Shown here: in pieces, positions 29,941 through 40,344 of the stretch
How positions within the stretch are numbered: position 1 is the first letter of the stretch
How the letters are laid out: each line of letters starts with the position of its first letter
Source: Tamaricihabitans halophyticus
Lineage (GTDB): Bacteria; Actinomycetota; Actinomycetes; Mycobacteriales; Pseudonocardiaceae
Reading direction: 5' to 3'
Length of the DNA: 64,000 nt
Assembly (NCBI RefSeq): GCF_004340875.1
Contig: NZ_SLXQ01000014.1
Coordinates: 1 to 64,000, forward strand
The notes under the pieces: generated by a model
Seen by the model: only the letters and a program-made list of their open reading frames with translations
Databases searched by the model: none
What the model was told of the DNA's origin: nothing
Position numbers and translations under genes: made by a program

Positions 29941-31146
29941 TTACGCGCCCTCCTCAAGGACCGTCACCCCGGGCAGTTCCTTGCCTTCCAGGAACTCGAG
30001 CGAGGCGCCACCACCGGTGGAGATATGCGAGAACTTCTCCTCAGGTAGGCCCAGCGTGCGGACTGCCGCCGCCGAGTCACCACCACCTACGACGCTGAAC
30101 GCCGCACCATCCGCGATCGCCTGCGCGACGCCACGGGTTCCCTCGGCGAACGGTGCCAGCTCGAACACCCCGGCGGGGCCGTTCCAGAACACCGTCTTCG
30201 CCGCGGCGACCTTGGCGGCGAAGGCTTCGGTAGTGCGCGGGCCGATGTCCAGGCCCATCCAGCCTTCGGGAATCGCGCCGACCGAAACCGTGTCGGTGCT
30301 GGCATCGGCGGCGAACTTGTCCGCGACCACCACATCGACCGGCACCACGATCTTGTCGGGGTGCTCGTCGAGCAATCGGCGAGCGGTGGCCACGAAATCC
30401 TGCTCGAGCAGCGAAGCACCCACGCTGTGCCCCTGTGCGGCGAGGAAGGTGAACATCATCCCGCCACCGATCAGCAGGGTGTCCACGCTGGGCAGCAGTG
30501 CCTCGATCACGGCAAGCTTGTCCGAGACCTTGGAACCGCCGAGCACCACCACGTACGGGCGTTCCGGATTGCCGGTCAGCGTGCGCAGCACGTCCAGCTC
30601 GGCGAGTACCAGCCCGCCCGCGTAGTGCGGCAGCAGCTTCGCCACGTCATAGACCGAGGCCTGCTTGCGGTGCACCACGCCAAAGCCGTCCGAGACGAAG
30701 GCGCCGCCCTCGGCTAGCGCGGCCAGCTCGCCGGCCAGCTCCGCGCGCTCGGTCTCGTCCTTGCTGGTCTCGCGAGCGTCGAAGCGCACGTTCTCGAGTA
30801 GTGCGACGCCGCCGTCCGGCAGGTCATTCACGGTGGCTCGAGCCTGTTCACCGGCGACATCCCCGGCTAGCGCCACCTCGGCGCCGAGCAGCTCGCCCAG
30901 TCGGCGCGCAACCGGGGCGAGGGAGAACTTCGTGTCCGGCTCGCCTTGGGGACGACCGAGATGCGCGGCGACCACCACGCGCGCCCCCGCGCCCGCGAGC
31001 CGCTTGATGGTGGGCACCGAGGCACGTACTCGACCGTCGTCGGTGATCCGGTTCTGCTCATCCAGCGGGACGTTCAGGTCGGCGCGCACCAGGACGCGCC
31101 GACCTGAGACACCGCTGGTCAGCAGGTCGTCGAGGGTAGCCGGCAT
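29941..31146 (-). CDS. pgk: Phosphoglycerate kinase
   Basis: The 401-residue kinase moves phosphate from 1,3-bisphosphoglycerate to [48 protein letters not shown] and the C-terminal [15 protein letters not shown] mark it. ATG 31146 is preferred; an upstream in-frame start at 31224 would enter gap. It starts 2 nt after the gap stop. Confidence 0.98.
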   Translation of the reverse strand: MPATLDDLLTSGVSGRRVLVRADLNVPLDEQNRITDDGRVRASVPTIKRLAGAGARVVVAAHLGRPQGEPDTKFSLAPVARRLGELLGAEVALAGDVAGEQARATVNDLPDGGVALLENVRFDARETSKDETERAELAGELAALAEGGAFVSDGFGVVHRKQASVYDVAKLLPHYAGGLVLAELDVLRTLTGNPERPYVVVLGGSKVSDKLAVIEALLPSVDTLLIGGGMMFTFLAAQGHSVGASLLEQDFVATARRLLDEHPDKIVVPVDVVVADKFAADASTDTVSVGAIPEGWMGLDIGPRTTEAFAAKVAAAKTVFWNGPAGVFELAPFAEGTRGVAQAIADGAAFSVVGGGDSAAAVRTLGLPEEKFSHISTGGGASLEFLEGKELPGVTVLEEGA

Positions 31147-31148
31147 GC

Positions 31149-32195
<1,047 letters not shown>

Positions 32196-32246
32196 CTACC
32201 GGTTGGGTCCCACGGGGGTTGGCACGGTCTGACTGAACCGATTCCA

Positions 32247-32279
32247 CCCTATCGCTCCGTGTAGACGGACCGGATAGGG
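32247..32279. promoter_or_regulatory. Long interrupted stem upstream of gap
   Basis: CCCTATC (32247-32253) pairs with GATAGGG (32273-32279), and inside it TCCGT (32256-32260) pairs with ACGGA (32265-32269) around GTAG. It sits 91 nt before gap and 117 nt past the jetD stop on the minus strand. It may be the terminator of the jet operon or a leader element of gap. Confidence 0.5.
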
Positions 32280-32281
32280 CC

Positions 32282-32295
32282 GGGTGTCGACACCC
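32282..32295. promoter_or_regulatory. 14-bp perfect palindrome upstream of gap
   Basis: GGGTGTCGACACCC is self-complementary over all 14 bases and directly follows the stem at 32247-32279. It looks like a site for a dimeric repressor or activator of the gap operon. No regulator is identified. Confidence 0.5.
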
Positions 32296-32316
32296 ACCGA
32301 CTCGCGCTCTTTAAGC

Positions 32317-32364
32317 ATCTTGCGATGACTGTGCGTAACCGCGTTCTTGCGGTCACGGCGAGTG
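32317..32364 (+). repeat. Intergenic repeat, copy B
   Basis: It shares 29 of the first 32 bases with copy A at 14189, then CGAGTG at the end. It also contains the block CTTGCG twice (32318 region and 32346 region), so it may carry a degenerate internal duplication. It lies 32 nt downstream of the jetD stop, on the gap side of the jet operon. Confidence 0.6.
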
Positions 32365-32395
32365 CCCCTACCCGACCTGGCGTTGCGAACCCGGC

Positions 32396-33475
32396 TTATG
32401 GCCGCCACTCGTTGGTGCTCCCCAGGTAGCTCCTGGACAGCCACTCCTGGGGTAGCCGCCGAGCTTCCCGAAGGATCTCCCTCACCGGACCCTGATGTTG
32501 CGGGTCTAGCCATTGAACGAGAGCGTCAATACTTTCCGTGGCTTGCTCGTTCGTCCTCTTGTGTTGCCCCTTGGCTTTGCCACGTATCCCCCGGCGCAAC
32601 AACGCGTCGATCAACTCGGTAGCTGGACGGATCTCGGGAATGCCCTCGGCGCCGGCCACCCTGGACGCGTAGGCGGGCGTCCATAGCCCGGATCTGTCGA
32701 GGTCACCGAAGTAACGCACCTCGTTGATCCCGGACATCTGGCCAATCGCGCGTACTGAAGCGGTGAAGGCCTCGCCGGCGCCCCAGGCAAGCACGCCGAC
32801 GCGGCCAGGATCGCGAGACAGCACGGCTTTGAGCGACGACCAGGTGGTGGCGTTTTCCACGACGAGCAGAAGCTCACCAGGACCGATCCGCTCGTGTTGT
32901 AGTGGCGGGACAACGACCTCGGCGCACAGCACATCTAGGGTTAGTCCACGCGCGAACAAGCCGGAGTCCCGTGGGCCGTCGAGTTCCTTCTCCAGCTCGG
33001 CCCGGTCCAATTGTTCGCCGAAGATCTGCAATGCCCGCTCGCGTAACGGTTCCACCTCGGCGTCGGGATTGCGCCGCAACCATGAATTGACGCACCGGAT
33101 CAGCTCGCGTTGCCGTTCGGTCAAGCTTGCCCACTCGCGATCTACCCAGTTCAGCTTCGGATGCCACACCTCCTTCTTCGGCTCCGGCTTCGGTTGGCGT
33201 ACCTGGACCAACGTCACGTGTAGCGGCAGATCCCGGTTGATCCCGTCCCGTTCCCGACTCCAGGTCAGCGAGCCCTGCTCGGCGAGACAGGTCAGCGCCA
33301 CAGCAAGAATCGCCGCGCGATCCGGCGCATCCAACTTCTCGGGCGCGACCTCGTTGAACAGGCTCCATAGCGTGGGGGCGGTCCCCTTCCCGCCTGGGTT
33401 CAGGTAAAACCGCTTGTTCCGCCGGCCGCGCAGCTGCTCGTGCAGTGCCTGCGCGTAGCGTTCGCCCTCAGTCAT
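32396..33475 (-). CDS. jetD: JetD-like Toprim nuclease subunit of a Wadjet-type system
   Basis: The 359-residue soluble protein has an N-terminal helical/winged region and a C-terminal Toprim-like domain. Toprim residues are E207 in LLLVVENATTWSSL and D258/D260 in VRYFGDLDRSGL, the same layout as in topoisomerase VI-like JetD. In characterised Wadjet systems JetD cuts closed circular DNA once the SMC complex has extruded it. The start is ATG 33475 (MTEGERYAQALHEQL), 25 nt after jetC. An upstream in-frame ATG at 33598 would overlap jetC by about 100 nt. The gene order jetA-B-C-D supports the call. Confidence 0.85.
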   Translation of the reverse strand: MTEGERYAQALHEQLRGRRNKRFYLNPGGKGTAPTLWSLFNEVAPEKLDAPDRAAILAVALTCLAEQGSLTWSRERDGINRDLPLHVTLVQVRQPKPEPKKEVWHPKLNWVDREWASLTERQRELIRCVNSWLRRNPDAEVEPLRERALQIFGEQLDRAELEKELDGPRDSGLFARGLTLDVLCAEVVVPPLQHERIGPGELLLVVENATTWSSLKAVLSRDPGRVGVLAWGAGEAFTASVRAIGQMSGINEVRYFGDLDRSGLWTPAYASRVAGAEGIPEIRPATELIDALLRRGIRGKAKGQHKRTNEQATESIDALVQWLDPQHQGPVREILREARRLPQEWLSRSYLGSTNEWRP

Positions 33476-33500
33476 CGCACGCGCTCCCGTTGTCTGGTGG

Positions 33501-36500
33501 TCATGGCGCCTCGGCGGGCACCGCCGTGGTCTCGTCGTCCTCGTCCCGCTGGCGCTCGAAGATCCGGCTCGCGGACAGCTCCGGACGACCGTGTTCATCG
33601 GGCAACTGGTTACGGATCAACTCATCCACCGAGAGGTACTTACGGCCAGCGCGCAGATCCGCATCGTTGCGCAGCCGCACGATCAGCGGGAACTCCGCCA
33701 GCGCGCCGGCGTCGAACAGCCCCGTCGTGTAGATCAGCTGCACCCCGAGCGCGTCGGCCACCGCGCGCTGTAGCTCGAGCAGATAACCAGCCGACGCCCT
33801 GCCGATCGGGTTGTCCAGGAACAGCACGCCGGAGTGCAGGTTGCGCATCCGCCCGCGATCGTTCGCCCGCAGCGCGGCGAGCGTGCAGTACAGAATGATC
33901 GCCGCGGTGAGCTGCTGACCGCCGGAGAACACATCGCGAATCTCGGATACCCGCTGGCGCTCGGTGCGCAGCACGGAATCCGGCTTCAGCATGTCCACCC
34001 GGAAACCCTTCGGGGCGGCCGCCCGCACACCGCGCAGCAACAGCGAGATCCCGTCGCGCTTGACCTCCCTGCCGTCACTGGTCTTCCCGGCGGCCGCCTC
34101 GTCGACGACCTCACCAAGCCGTTCCGCGAGGACGTTGTCCTCCAGCTCGCTGAACCGGATACGCAGGAACTCCTGGCCGGACCACTCCCCCAATCCATCG
34201 GGCAGCCGAGACAGTCGTTGGGCGGAACGCAAGGTACGCAGCGCGCCGTCCACCATGCCCTGCAACCGGGTGATGATCCCGGTGCGATGCCGGTCGATCT
34301 GCTCGAGGTCATCGGTGAGCGTGCGCAACCTCGGCCGCAGCGCGGCGATCCATTCCGTCGCATGCCCTGGTAGTTCATCCCGACGAACCGAGATCACCTG
34401 CTGGCGGACCGGGCTGGTGAGCTTCTCGAACCGCTTGTCCGTGGCGTACTGCGCCAGCGCGTCCGCGGCCGCGCGAACCCGCGCCTCGGCTTGCTCCACC
34501 GCGCGCACCGCCGTGTTCAGCGCGGCATCCAGGGAACTGTGCTTCGCCTGCGCGGCATCGAGGTCACCGTCGAACACCCGCTCCGTGGCTTCGGCTGGCA
34601 CCAGCGATCCCATGGACGTGACCAGAAACCCGAAGCCAGCGCTGGTGTTCTTCGCCGTTTCGGTTGACCGCTGCGCCCGCGCGTGCACCTGCTGCGCGTC
34701 GTCCCATTTGCGCGCCGCGTTGTGTGCTTCCTCGCCAACCTCGGCGATCAGCTCCCGCCCGTGCTCGACATCGCGTGGCCGCGGATACGAACCGAGCGAG
34801 CCCGCCTGCCCGCTCAACTGGTCGAGTTCGGCCTTCCTTGTCGCTACCAGCGACACCGCTTCGGTGTGCTGTTCCTCCAGCGCGGCGACCTTCCGCCGCG
34901 CCCGATCAAGCGCGGCCGCGCGCGCGGCACTGTCCGAACCATCCGGAGTCTCCAGCAGCTTCCCCGCCAACTCCCGGACGTCCTCGTCCAGACCGTCCAC
35001 GGCCACCCTGGTCCTGGATTCGGCGGCTTCCGCCTGCTCCAGCTCGGCCCGTAGATCACCGCCCACTTCGACCTTCGCGTACGCCTCGGCGGCCGCCACG
35101 AACGCCCGACGCAACGCGTCCACCGGTTCGCTCGGCACCGGTTCATCCGGCGAAACCGAGCCTCCGCCCGGCACTTCGGCGAGTTCGGCGCGCGCGCCGT
35201 GCGCGGTCCGGCGGTGCTCATCAGCGGCCCGCTGTTCCTCGGCCATCTGCTCGCGTGCCCTGGTCGCGCCATTGGCCGCGGTGTTCGCCCGCTCATCGGC
35301 GAGCTCGGCGGCCTCGTTCGCCTGCTGCGCCTGCGTGGTCCACTCGGCGAGTTTGGCCGACTTGTCCGCGAGATCCGCGAGCAGCCTGGCTCGCTCCTCA
35401 GCGGCACGCACCACCTGGCGCAACTCCGGCACCCGCTCGCGCAGCGAGTCCCGACTCGTGGTGATCCGCTCGAGCTCGGCGGCCATCTTGGTGGCGGCGT
35501 CATCGGCTTCGGTGGCGGCGCTCGCCGTGGTTTCGGCGGCTTCGGCCAGCTCGGCCACCTTGCCCGGCGGGAAGTCCTCTCGCCAGGCGGTCAGCTTCCA
35601 GTCCAGTGCGGAATCCGCCGAGATCCGCTCACTCAGCTCGCGAAGCTGGTGCTGCCGGCGGGTTTGTTGCGCGCCGATGGCCTCGCGTTCGGCATCGGCC
35701 GCGTCCTCGTCGTACATCGCCGGGTTGGGTGGCACCAGGAAATCAAGTCCCGGCGCGGTATCGGCGGCACCGTCGTGCATCGCTGCCGTGGTACCCACCG
35801 CGAGCAGCGCGCCCGGCAACAGCTTCGCCTCGGCGAGCGCCTTTTCCGCGCGGTCCACCTGGCTTCCGTCGTTGAGCACGATGCCGTCCACCAGATGCGG
35901 GAACGCCCGCAGCGCGACCTCGCGCCGTTTGGCATCCAGAGTGGACAGATAGCGCCAGCCGGACCAAGCGGTGATCCCGACTTTCTCCAGCACCTCGACG
36001 CCCTGCTGCACCTCGTGCGGCGGCGGCAACAAACCGCCCTCGCCGAGCGCGGCGAGCGCCCGCTCGTCCCGCGACTCCTCGATGCGCAACTCGGTCTGCG
36101 CCCGTTCCGCCTCCGCCCTGGCATCCCGCAGCCTGGTCAACAACGCCGGAGTATCGGTCTCCAGCGTGACCTGCTCGGTGCCGAGCAGTTCAACCAAGCG
36201 AGGTTCGGCCGCCAAGCTGTCCGCGCGGCGATGCGCGGCGCTGAGCGCGTCCGCTGCCTGATCCCGCGTGGCTCGCGCGGCGGTGGCGTGTTGCTGTGCC
36301 TCGTACAGCGCGGTCTGCGTCTCGCCGTGCTTGGTCTCGATCCTTGCCAGTTCGGCGTCCTTGGCCGTCAGCTCCGCCGTTCGGGCATCGCGTTCGGCGC
36401 TGGCTTCCTCGGCGGTGCTACGCACGCCGTCCGGATCGGTGAGGTGGCCCGCGCGTACCGCATCGGACAGTTCGGCTCGCACCTGCTCGATCTGACGCGT

Positions 36501-37967
36501 GCAATGCGCAGCCGTGGCTCGCTCGTTCGCCGCGATTCCGGTCGCCGCATCCCGTTCGGTCTGCGCGGCCTCGGCGGCATCCCGGTGCTCGGCCACCCGT
36601 CCGTCGGCGGCTTCGGCGAGATCGCGCGCATCGGTGGCGAGCCCGAGCAAACTGCGCGCGAACTTCTCCGCCGCCGCGGTCTTCGCCGCAAGCGCGGGTT
36701 TGGCCTTCTCCTCTCGCTGGTTGACCAGCTCGCGAGTCTCGTGTGCCTTGCTGGCGGCGTCCAACTGCGCAAGCACCGTTTCGGTCTCCCGCCAGGCCTG
36801 CGCGTTCGTCCTGGCTTCGGTCAGCTCCTCGGCCGTCGCGTCCCTTCCGGCAACCGCCTGCTCATGCTGCATCGTCGCGACGATGCGCTTGAGCTCGGTG
36901 AGCGCACCCTGTACCCGCCGATGGTCACCCTCGGCCATCCGCTCGCTGACCCTGGCTTCCTCGACGTGCTCCTCGAGGTCACGTAGCCGGTCCTGTTCCG
37001 CGCGATGCCGTGCGGCCACCGAGCCGGCGAACTCGCTCATCTCGTCCCGTGCGGTGCCGGCTAGTTTGCGGGAGGCGACGGCCAGCCGTTCCTCCTCGGC
37101 GAGCGGATCGAGTAGCTCCAGCGCGCCGGCGACGAAGTCCCGTTCGTTGATCAGGTCACCGCGTTGCGCCAGATTGGTCGCGTAGCTGGCCACCACATCA
37201 GCCAGATCGCGGGGCTGCTCATCAGAAAGCACGGCGCGCAACAGGAACTCGACGAAGGCTTCATCAGTGTTGAAGGCGAAGGCATCGGCCGCCTCGCCCT
37301 CCCCCGCGTTCATCGCACGCTGGTAGCGGAACAGCTCGGTGTCCAGGCCTACCGCGTCCAAGCGATCGGTCCACTCGCTGTGCCGGCGGGTCCGGAACAG
37401 TTCCAGCTCAGGTTCGGCGCGATGTGCCTCGTCCAACCGCTCGAGGAACCTGGTCATGGTCAGCGGGCGCGCTTCGACGAACGGGAGCCCGGTGAGCTCG
37501 ACGTTGCCGCTCGGCCGAAAGCAGTACCAGGTGTCGATCAGGTTCGCCGGGTCGTTGGAAACGGTGTGTCCCCGCCATTCGGAGACCTTCCCGGTGATCA
37601 GCCGCTGCCCGGTTCGGGTGTGCTGCCATTCGAGCACGACGTGCGAGACATCCTTGCCGCCAACGAACTTCTCCAGCACGCGGGTGTTCGTGGTACCCAC
37701 CACCTGCCGGCGACCGGGCAGCATCACCGAGAAGATCAGCTTGATCAGCACGGACTTCCCGCCGCCGTTTTCCAGGAACAGCACGCTAGCCGGTGCGGGG
37801 CGGCGCGGGACCCTTGTCATCGACTCGTGGATACCGGCCGCGAAGAGCACGTCCTGGCTGGGCGCGGCCACGTACGGACCGGCCCCACTGAGATCCAGCA
37901 GCACATCCTGGTACCTGGCACCGGACGGGCCGACGGCGTAGAGGCGGACCCGCGAGAGCTCGTACAT
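33501..37967 (-). CDS. jetC: JetC-like SMC/MukB-type ATPase of a Wadjet-type system
   Basis: The 1488-residue protein has an SMC layout: Walker A at about residues 65-73 (LENGGGKSVL), long Ala/Glu/Arg coiled-coil stretches (about 300-640 and 755-1150), a compact middle domain (about 640-755) in the hinge position, the ABC signature FSGGQQL at 1347-1353, and Walker B VLFLDNP at 1381-1387. The residue after the Walker B Asp is Asn, not the usual Glu. It resembles the large ATPase family I remember as TIGR02680. It would be the motor that extrudes DNA. ATG 37967 is 5 nt after jetB. Confidence 0.88.
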   Translation of the reverse strand: MYELSRVRLYAVGPSGARYQDVLLDLSGAGPYVAAPSQDVLFAAGIHESMTRVPRRPAPASVLFLENGGGKSVLIKLIFSVMLPGRRQVVGTTNTRVLEKFVGGKDVSHVVLEWQHTRTGQRLITGKVSEWRGHTVSNDPANLIDTWYCFRPSGNVELTGLPFVEARPLTMTRFLERLDEAHRAEPELELFRTRRHSEWTDRLDAVGLDTELFRYQRAMNAGEGEAADAFAFNTDEAFVEFLLRAVLSDEQPRDLADVVASYATNLAQRGDLINERDFVAGALELLDPLAEEERLAVASRKLAGTARDEMSEFAGSVAARHRAEQDRLRDLEEHVEEARVSERMAEGDHRRVQGALTELKRIVATMQHEQAVAGRDATAEELTEARTNAQAWRETETVLAQLDAASKAHETRELVNQREEKAKPALAAKTAAAEKFARSLLGLATDARDLAEAADGRVAEHRDAAEAAQTERDAATGIAANERATAAHCTRQIEQVRAELSDAVRAGHLTDPDGVRSTAEEASAERDARTAELTAKDAELARIETKHGETQTALYEAQQHATAARATRDQAADALSAAHRRADSLAAEPRLVELLGTEQVTLETDTPALLTRLRDARAEAERAQTELRIEESRDERALAALGEGGLLPPPHEVQQGVEVLEKVGITAWSGWRYLSTLDAKRREVALRAFPHLVDGIVLNDGSQVDRAEKALAEAKLLPGALLAVGTTAAMHDGAADTAPGLDFLVPPNPAMYDEDAADAEREAIGAQQTRRQHQLRELSERISADSALDWKLTAWREDFPPGKVAELAEAAETTASAATEADDAATKMAAELERITTSRDSLRERVPELRQVVRAAEERARLLADLADKSAKLAEWTTQAQQANEAAELADERANTAANGATRAREQMAEEQRAADEHRRTAHGARAELAEVPGGGSVSPDEPVPSEPVDALRRAFVAAAEAYAKVEVGGDLRAELEQAEAAESRTRVAVDGLDEDVRELAGKLLETPDGSDSAARAAALDRARRKVAALEEQHTEAVSLVATRKAELDQLSGQAGSLGSYPRPRDVEHGRELIAEVGEEAHNAARKWDDAQQVHARAQRSTETAKNTSAGFGFLVTSMGSLVPAEATERVFDGDLDAAQAKHSSLDAALNTAVRAVEQAEARVRAAADALAQYATDKRFEKLTSPVRQQVISVRRDELPGHATEWIAALRPRLRTLTDDLEQIDRHRTGIITRLQGMVDGALRTLRSAQRLSRLPDGLGEWSGQEFLRIRFSELEDNVLAERLGEVVDEAAAGKTSDGREVKRDGISLLLRGVRAAAPKGFRVDMLKPDSVLRTERQRVSEIRDVFSGGQQLTAAIILYCTLAALRANDRGRMRNLHSGVLFLDNPIGRASAGYLLELQRAVADALGVQLIYTTGLFDAGALAEFPLIVRLRNDADLRAGRKYLSVDELIRNQLPDEHGRPELSASRIFERQRDEDDETTAVPAEAP

Positions 37968-37972
37968 CCGTT

Positions 37973-38776
37973 TTACCCCAGCGTTTCCGGAGCAGCCTGG
38001 CGCAGACTGCCGTCATTGGTTGCCACCGAAACCACGTTCAGCCGTAGCAGCTCGTCGAAAGCCGCGTCCGCCGCAAGCTCGCGCACCTGCACCTGGTAGC
38101 GCGGCGTGGTCCGGAACGTCCCGCCGTATTCCTCGTTGACCTGGACCAGAAAACCCTGCTCGGTGAGAAACCGCAGCGCGCGGGTGACCATCCCCCGGGT
38201 GGTGTCCGAGGCGAGCCGCCCATCCTTGGTCGCCGCTGTGGACGGTCGTCGGGCGAAAGCCCGCCACGCCTGCTCCAACTCGGGCGATTCGGCGAGCGGA
38301 TCATTGTTCCGTTCGGCCTTGGCCGCTCGCTCGTCCAGTACCCGGCAGGCTTCCCGCACCATGCCGTCGACCTGCTCGACGCTGACCCTGCCGATGTAGG
38401 TGTCGTTGGCGAGATCATCCGGTCGCGGATAGCCGAGCGCGGCGACCGCGAGATGGATCAGGCCGTGCAGGACTTTCTCGGTGTCCCTGCGCTCCCGGAT
38501 CTTGCTCTGCCGGGCGTAACCGTCCATTTTGATCTCAAAGACCGACTCGTCGGTGGCCGCGAGCACGGCACCAGCCTGCATGCTCACGTCCAGCACCATC
38601 AAGCCGAGCCCGGCGGCGACCGCGTGGGTGGTCTGTTTGAAGGACCGGTCCTCGGTGAACCGGCGGACCAGCTCCGCATAGGCGACATCGCGCGCCGGCA
38701 ATTGCTTTGGCCGCATCCCGAACGCGATCAACCGCGCGGCCGATTCCACGTCCCCGGCATCCACCGTGCGAGCCAT
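37973..38776 (-). CDS. jetB: JetB-like (KITE/MukE-like) subunit of a Wadjet-type system
   Basis: The 267-residue soluble helical protein has a probable winged-helix region near the C terminus (RGMVTRALRFLTEQGFLVQV then RTTPRYQVQVREL). In SMC complexes of this kind the small subunit is a KITE dimer that binds the kleisin. The assignment rests on position between JetA and JetC and on this wHTH pattern, not on a motif I can name. ATG 38776 overlaps the jetA stop (ATGA). Confidence 0.75.
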   Translation of the reverse strand: MARTVDAGDVESAARLIAFGMRPKQLPARDVAYAELVRRFTEDRSFKQTTHAVAAGLGLMVLDVSMQAGAVLAATDESVFEIKMDGYARQSKIRERRDTEKVLHGLIHLAVAALGYPRPDDLANDTYIGRVSVEQVDGMVREACRVLDERAAKAERNNDPLAESPELEQAWRAFARRPSTAATKDGRLASDTTRGMVTRALRFLTEQGFLVQVNEEYGGTFRTTPRYQVQVRELAADAAFDELLRLNVVSVATNDGSLRQAAPETLG

Positions 38777-40287
38777 CAGACAGCCACCTCCCCCTCGTCG
38801 GCGTCCAGTGTCGAACCGGGCTGCGCCTCGGGCTCCGACCGCAAGCCAGCCGTGATCAGTAACAGATCGGCACCGCCGAATTCCGCATCGTCCAACTCCG
38901 TGCCGTCATCCACCGCGAGCAACGTGCCCGCATCACCGGCGCGATACGCCGCGCCCACTTCCGGGCTGTAGGCATGCAACGCGCGCAGCGCGATCAACCT
39001 GGCCACGTCCCGATCCACCGACCGTGCCTCGGCAAGCAACCCGGACAGCCTGCGGGGCACATCGGGCAGGTCGAGGAGTTCGTCGGCATAGCGCCATTGC
39101 TCATCGGTGAACCGGTCGGTCGTCTCGGCTGGCAGCAACTCGGGCTCATCGACCTCGCCGACGAACTCCTCGCGTTCCGCCGAAGGCCGCAGCAGCAGGG
39201 AAACCAGTGAAGACAGGGCTGGGACCGGCGGCACCGTCACCCCGGCGGCTGCGTTGAAGTACGCCTCGGTTGGCGATACGGCATCGTGCAGGGACAGTCC
39301 CAGACTGGGCATCAACAGCTGGCCGAACAGATCCAGCGTGGCCCGCTGCGGCGGACCGGAGAACTGCTGCCGGTCCTGCTCGGCGCGAAACGTCGCACCG
39401 GCGGCTTGTAGCCGGGACTGCAGCTGAGTATGCCTGCCGATACAGTCGGCAACGATCTCCACCAGTTCGGCAGCCCGACGCTTGTGGTCCGGATCCTCCG
39501 ACTCATCCCGCGCGGTGGTGATATTGCGCAATACGCCGTTCTCCGCGCGAAACCGCGTCTCGATATGCGCCAGCGCGGAGTCGATCAGCTCGGGGATCTC
39601 CTGTTCCCAGTCGACCGCGCGCACGTCGCGGCGAGTCGCGTCCAGCTTCGCCCGCAGGATCTCGCCGTACTGCACGGTCCGGTACCGCGCCTGCTCAGCG
39701 GCCAGCTTCGCGTCGGCGAGCCGGCCCCGCTTGATCAGATTGTCCAGTTTCACCTCGGCGGCGATCTGCGCGGACTCCACGTCGGTATCCAATGCGCCGA
39801 CGAGCACGTTGATCGCCTCGTCGCTGGAGCGCAGGTACACCTGCCCGGCACTACCGGCGAACTCGATGAGCAGCTTGAAGTCGAAGGACCGGCGGACATA
39901 GCGGCCGCGCTCGTCGACGTCGCCGTACACCCGATGGAACCCACGGTCCGTGGTGCCCACGTTGATCAGATTGTCCAGCACCCAACGGGCCACTCGTTCG
40001 TGTTCCTCGGCCAGTCGGTTCGGTGCTTGCGCGGCGATGAACGGGCGCAGCCGGTGCACGATCTCGCGGTGATCGGCGCCGGCATCGAAGTCCATCGCGA
40101 TGGTGACCTGGTCGATCGCGTGCAGACCGATCTCGGCCATCTGGTAGACCCGCGCGTCGGCCCAGTCCAGCTTCGTCTTCCGTGCGTCGAGCTCGTGCAG
40201 CGGCGCGGTACACGCGAGCGCCTTCAGCCTGCGGGTGAGCCCCTCGTCCACCCGGCTGTCCGCGCCGCCCGTTCGGTCATCCTGCAC
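38776..40287 (-). CDS. jetA: JetA-like (kleisin/MukF-like) subunit of a Wadjet-type system
   Basis: The helical protein of about 503 residues has no signal peptide. Its Glu/Arg-rich helices (HEIVHR-like and RDESEDPDHKRRAAELVEIV) and acidic C terminus fit a kleisin bridging the SMC heads. The start is uncertain: GTG 40287 is favoured because TAGCCT lies 8 nt upstream. TTG 40338 or GTG 40320 would add up to 17 residues. It is the first gene of the four-gene operon. Role is inferred from operon structure and from the recognised JetC and JetD. Confidence 0.75.
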   Translation of the reverse strand: MQDDRTGGADSRVDEGLTRRLKALACTAPLHELDARKTKLDWADARVYQMAEIGLHAIDQVTIAMDFDAGADHREIVHRLRPFIAAQAPNRLAEEHERVARWVLDNLINVGTTDRGFHRVYGDVDERGRYVRRSFDFKLLIEFAGSAGQVYLRSSDEAINVLVGALDTDVESAQIAAEVKLDNLIKRGRLADAKLAAEQARYRTVQYGEILRAKLDATRRDVRAVDWEQEIPELIDSALAHIETRFRAENGVLRNITTARDESEDPDHKRRAAELVEIVADCIGRHTQLQSRLQAAGATFRAEQDRQQFSGPPQRATLDLFGQLLMPSLGLSLHDAVSPTEAYFNAAAGVTVPPVPALSSLVSLLLRPSAEREEFVGEVDEPELLPAETTDRFTDEQWRYADELLDLPDVPRRLSGLLAEARSVDRDVARLIALRALHAYSPEVGAAYRAGDAGTLLAVDDGTELDDAEFGGADLLLITAGLRSEPEAQPGSTLDADEGEVAV

Positions 40288-40295
40288 GGCGCTCC

Positions 40296-40301
40296 AGGCT
40301 A
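40296..40301 (-). promoter_or_regulatory. Possible -10 hexamer of the jet operon
   Basis: On the minus strand, TAGCCT lies 8 nt before GTG 40287 of jetA. GGAG between them could also act as a weak ribosome site. No clear -35 is seen. Confidence 0.35.
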
Positions 40302-40344
40302 GTCGCCGCGACGACGCCACGTCGGGCGAGGTCGACAAGCCGAA

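Noticed and set aside
33964-36986. Large plus-strand open frames opposite jetC
   Set aside because: They are Ser/Ala- or Arg/Gly-rich reflections of the coiled-coil coding strand, with no domains.
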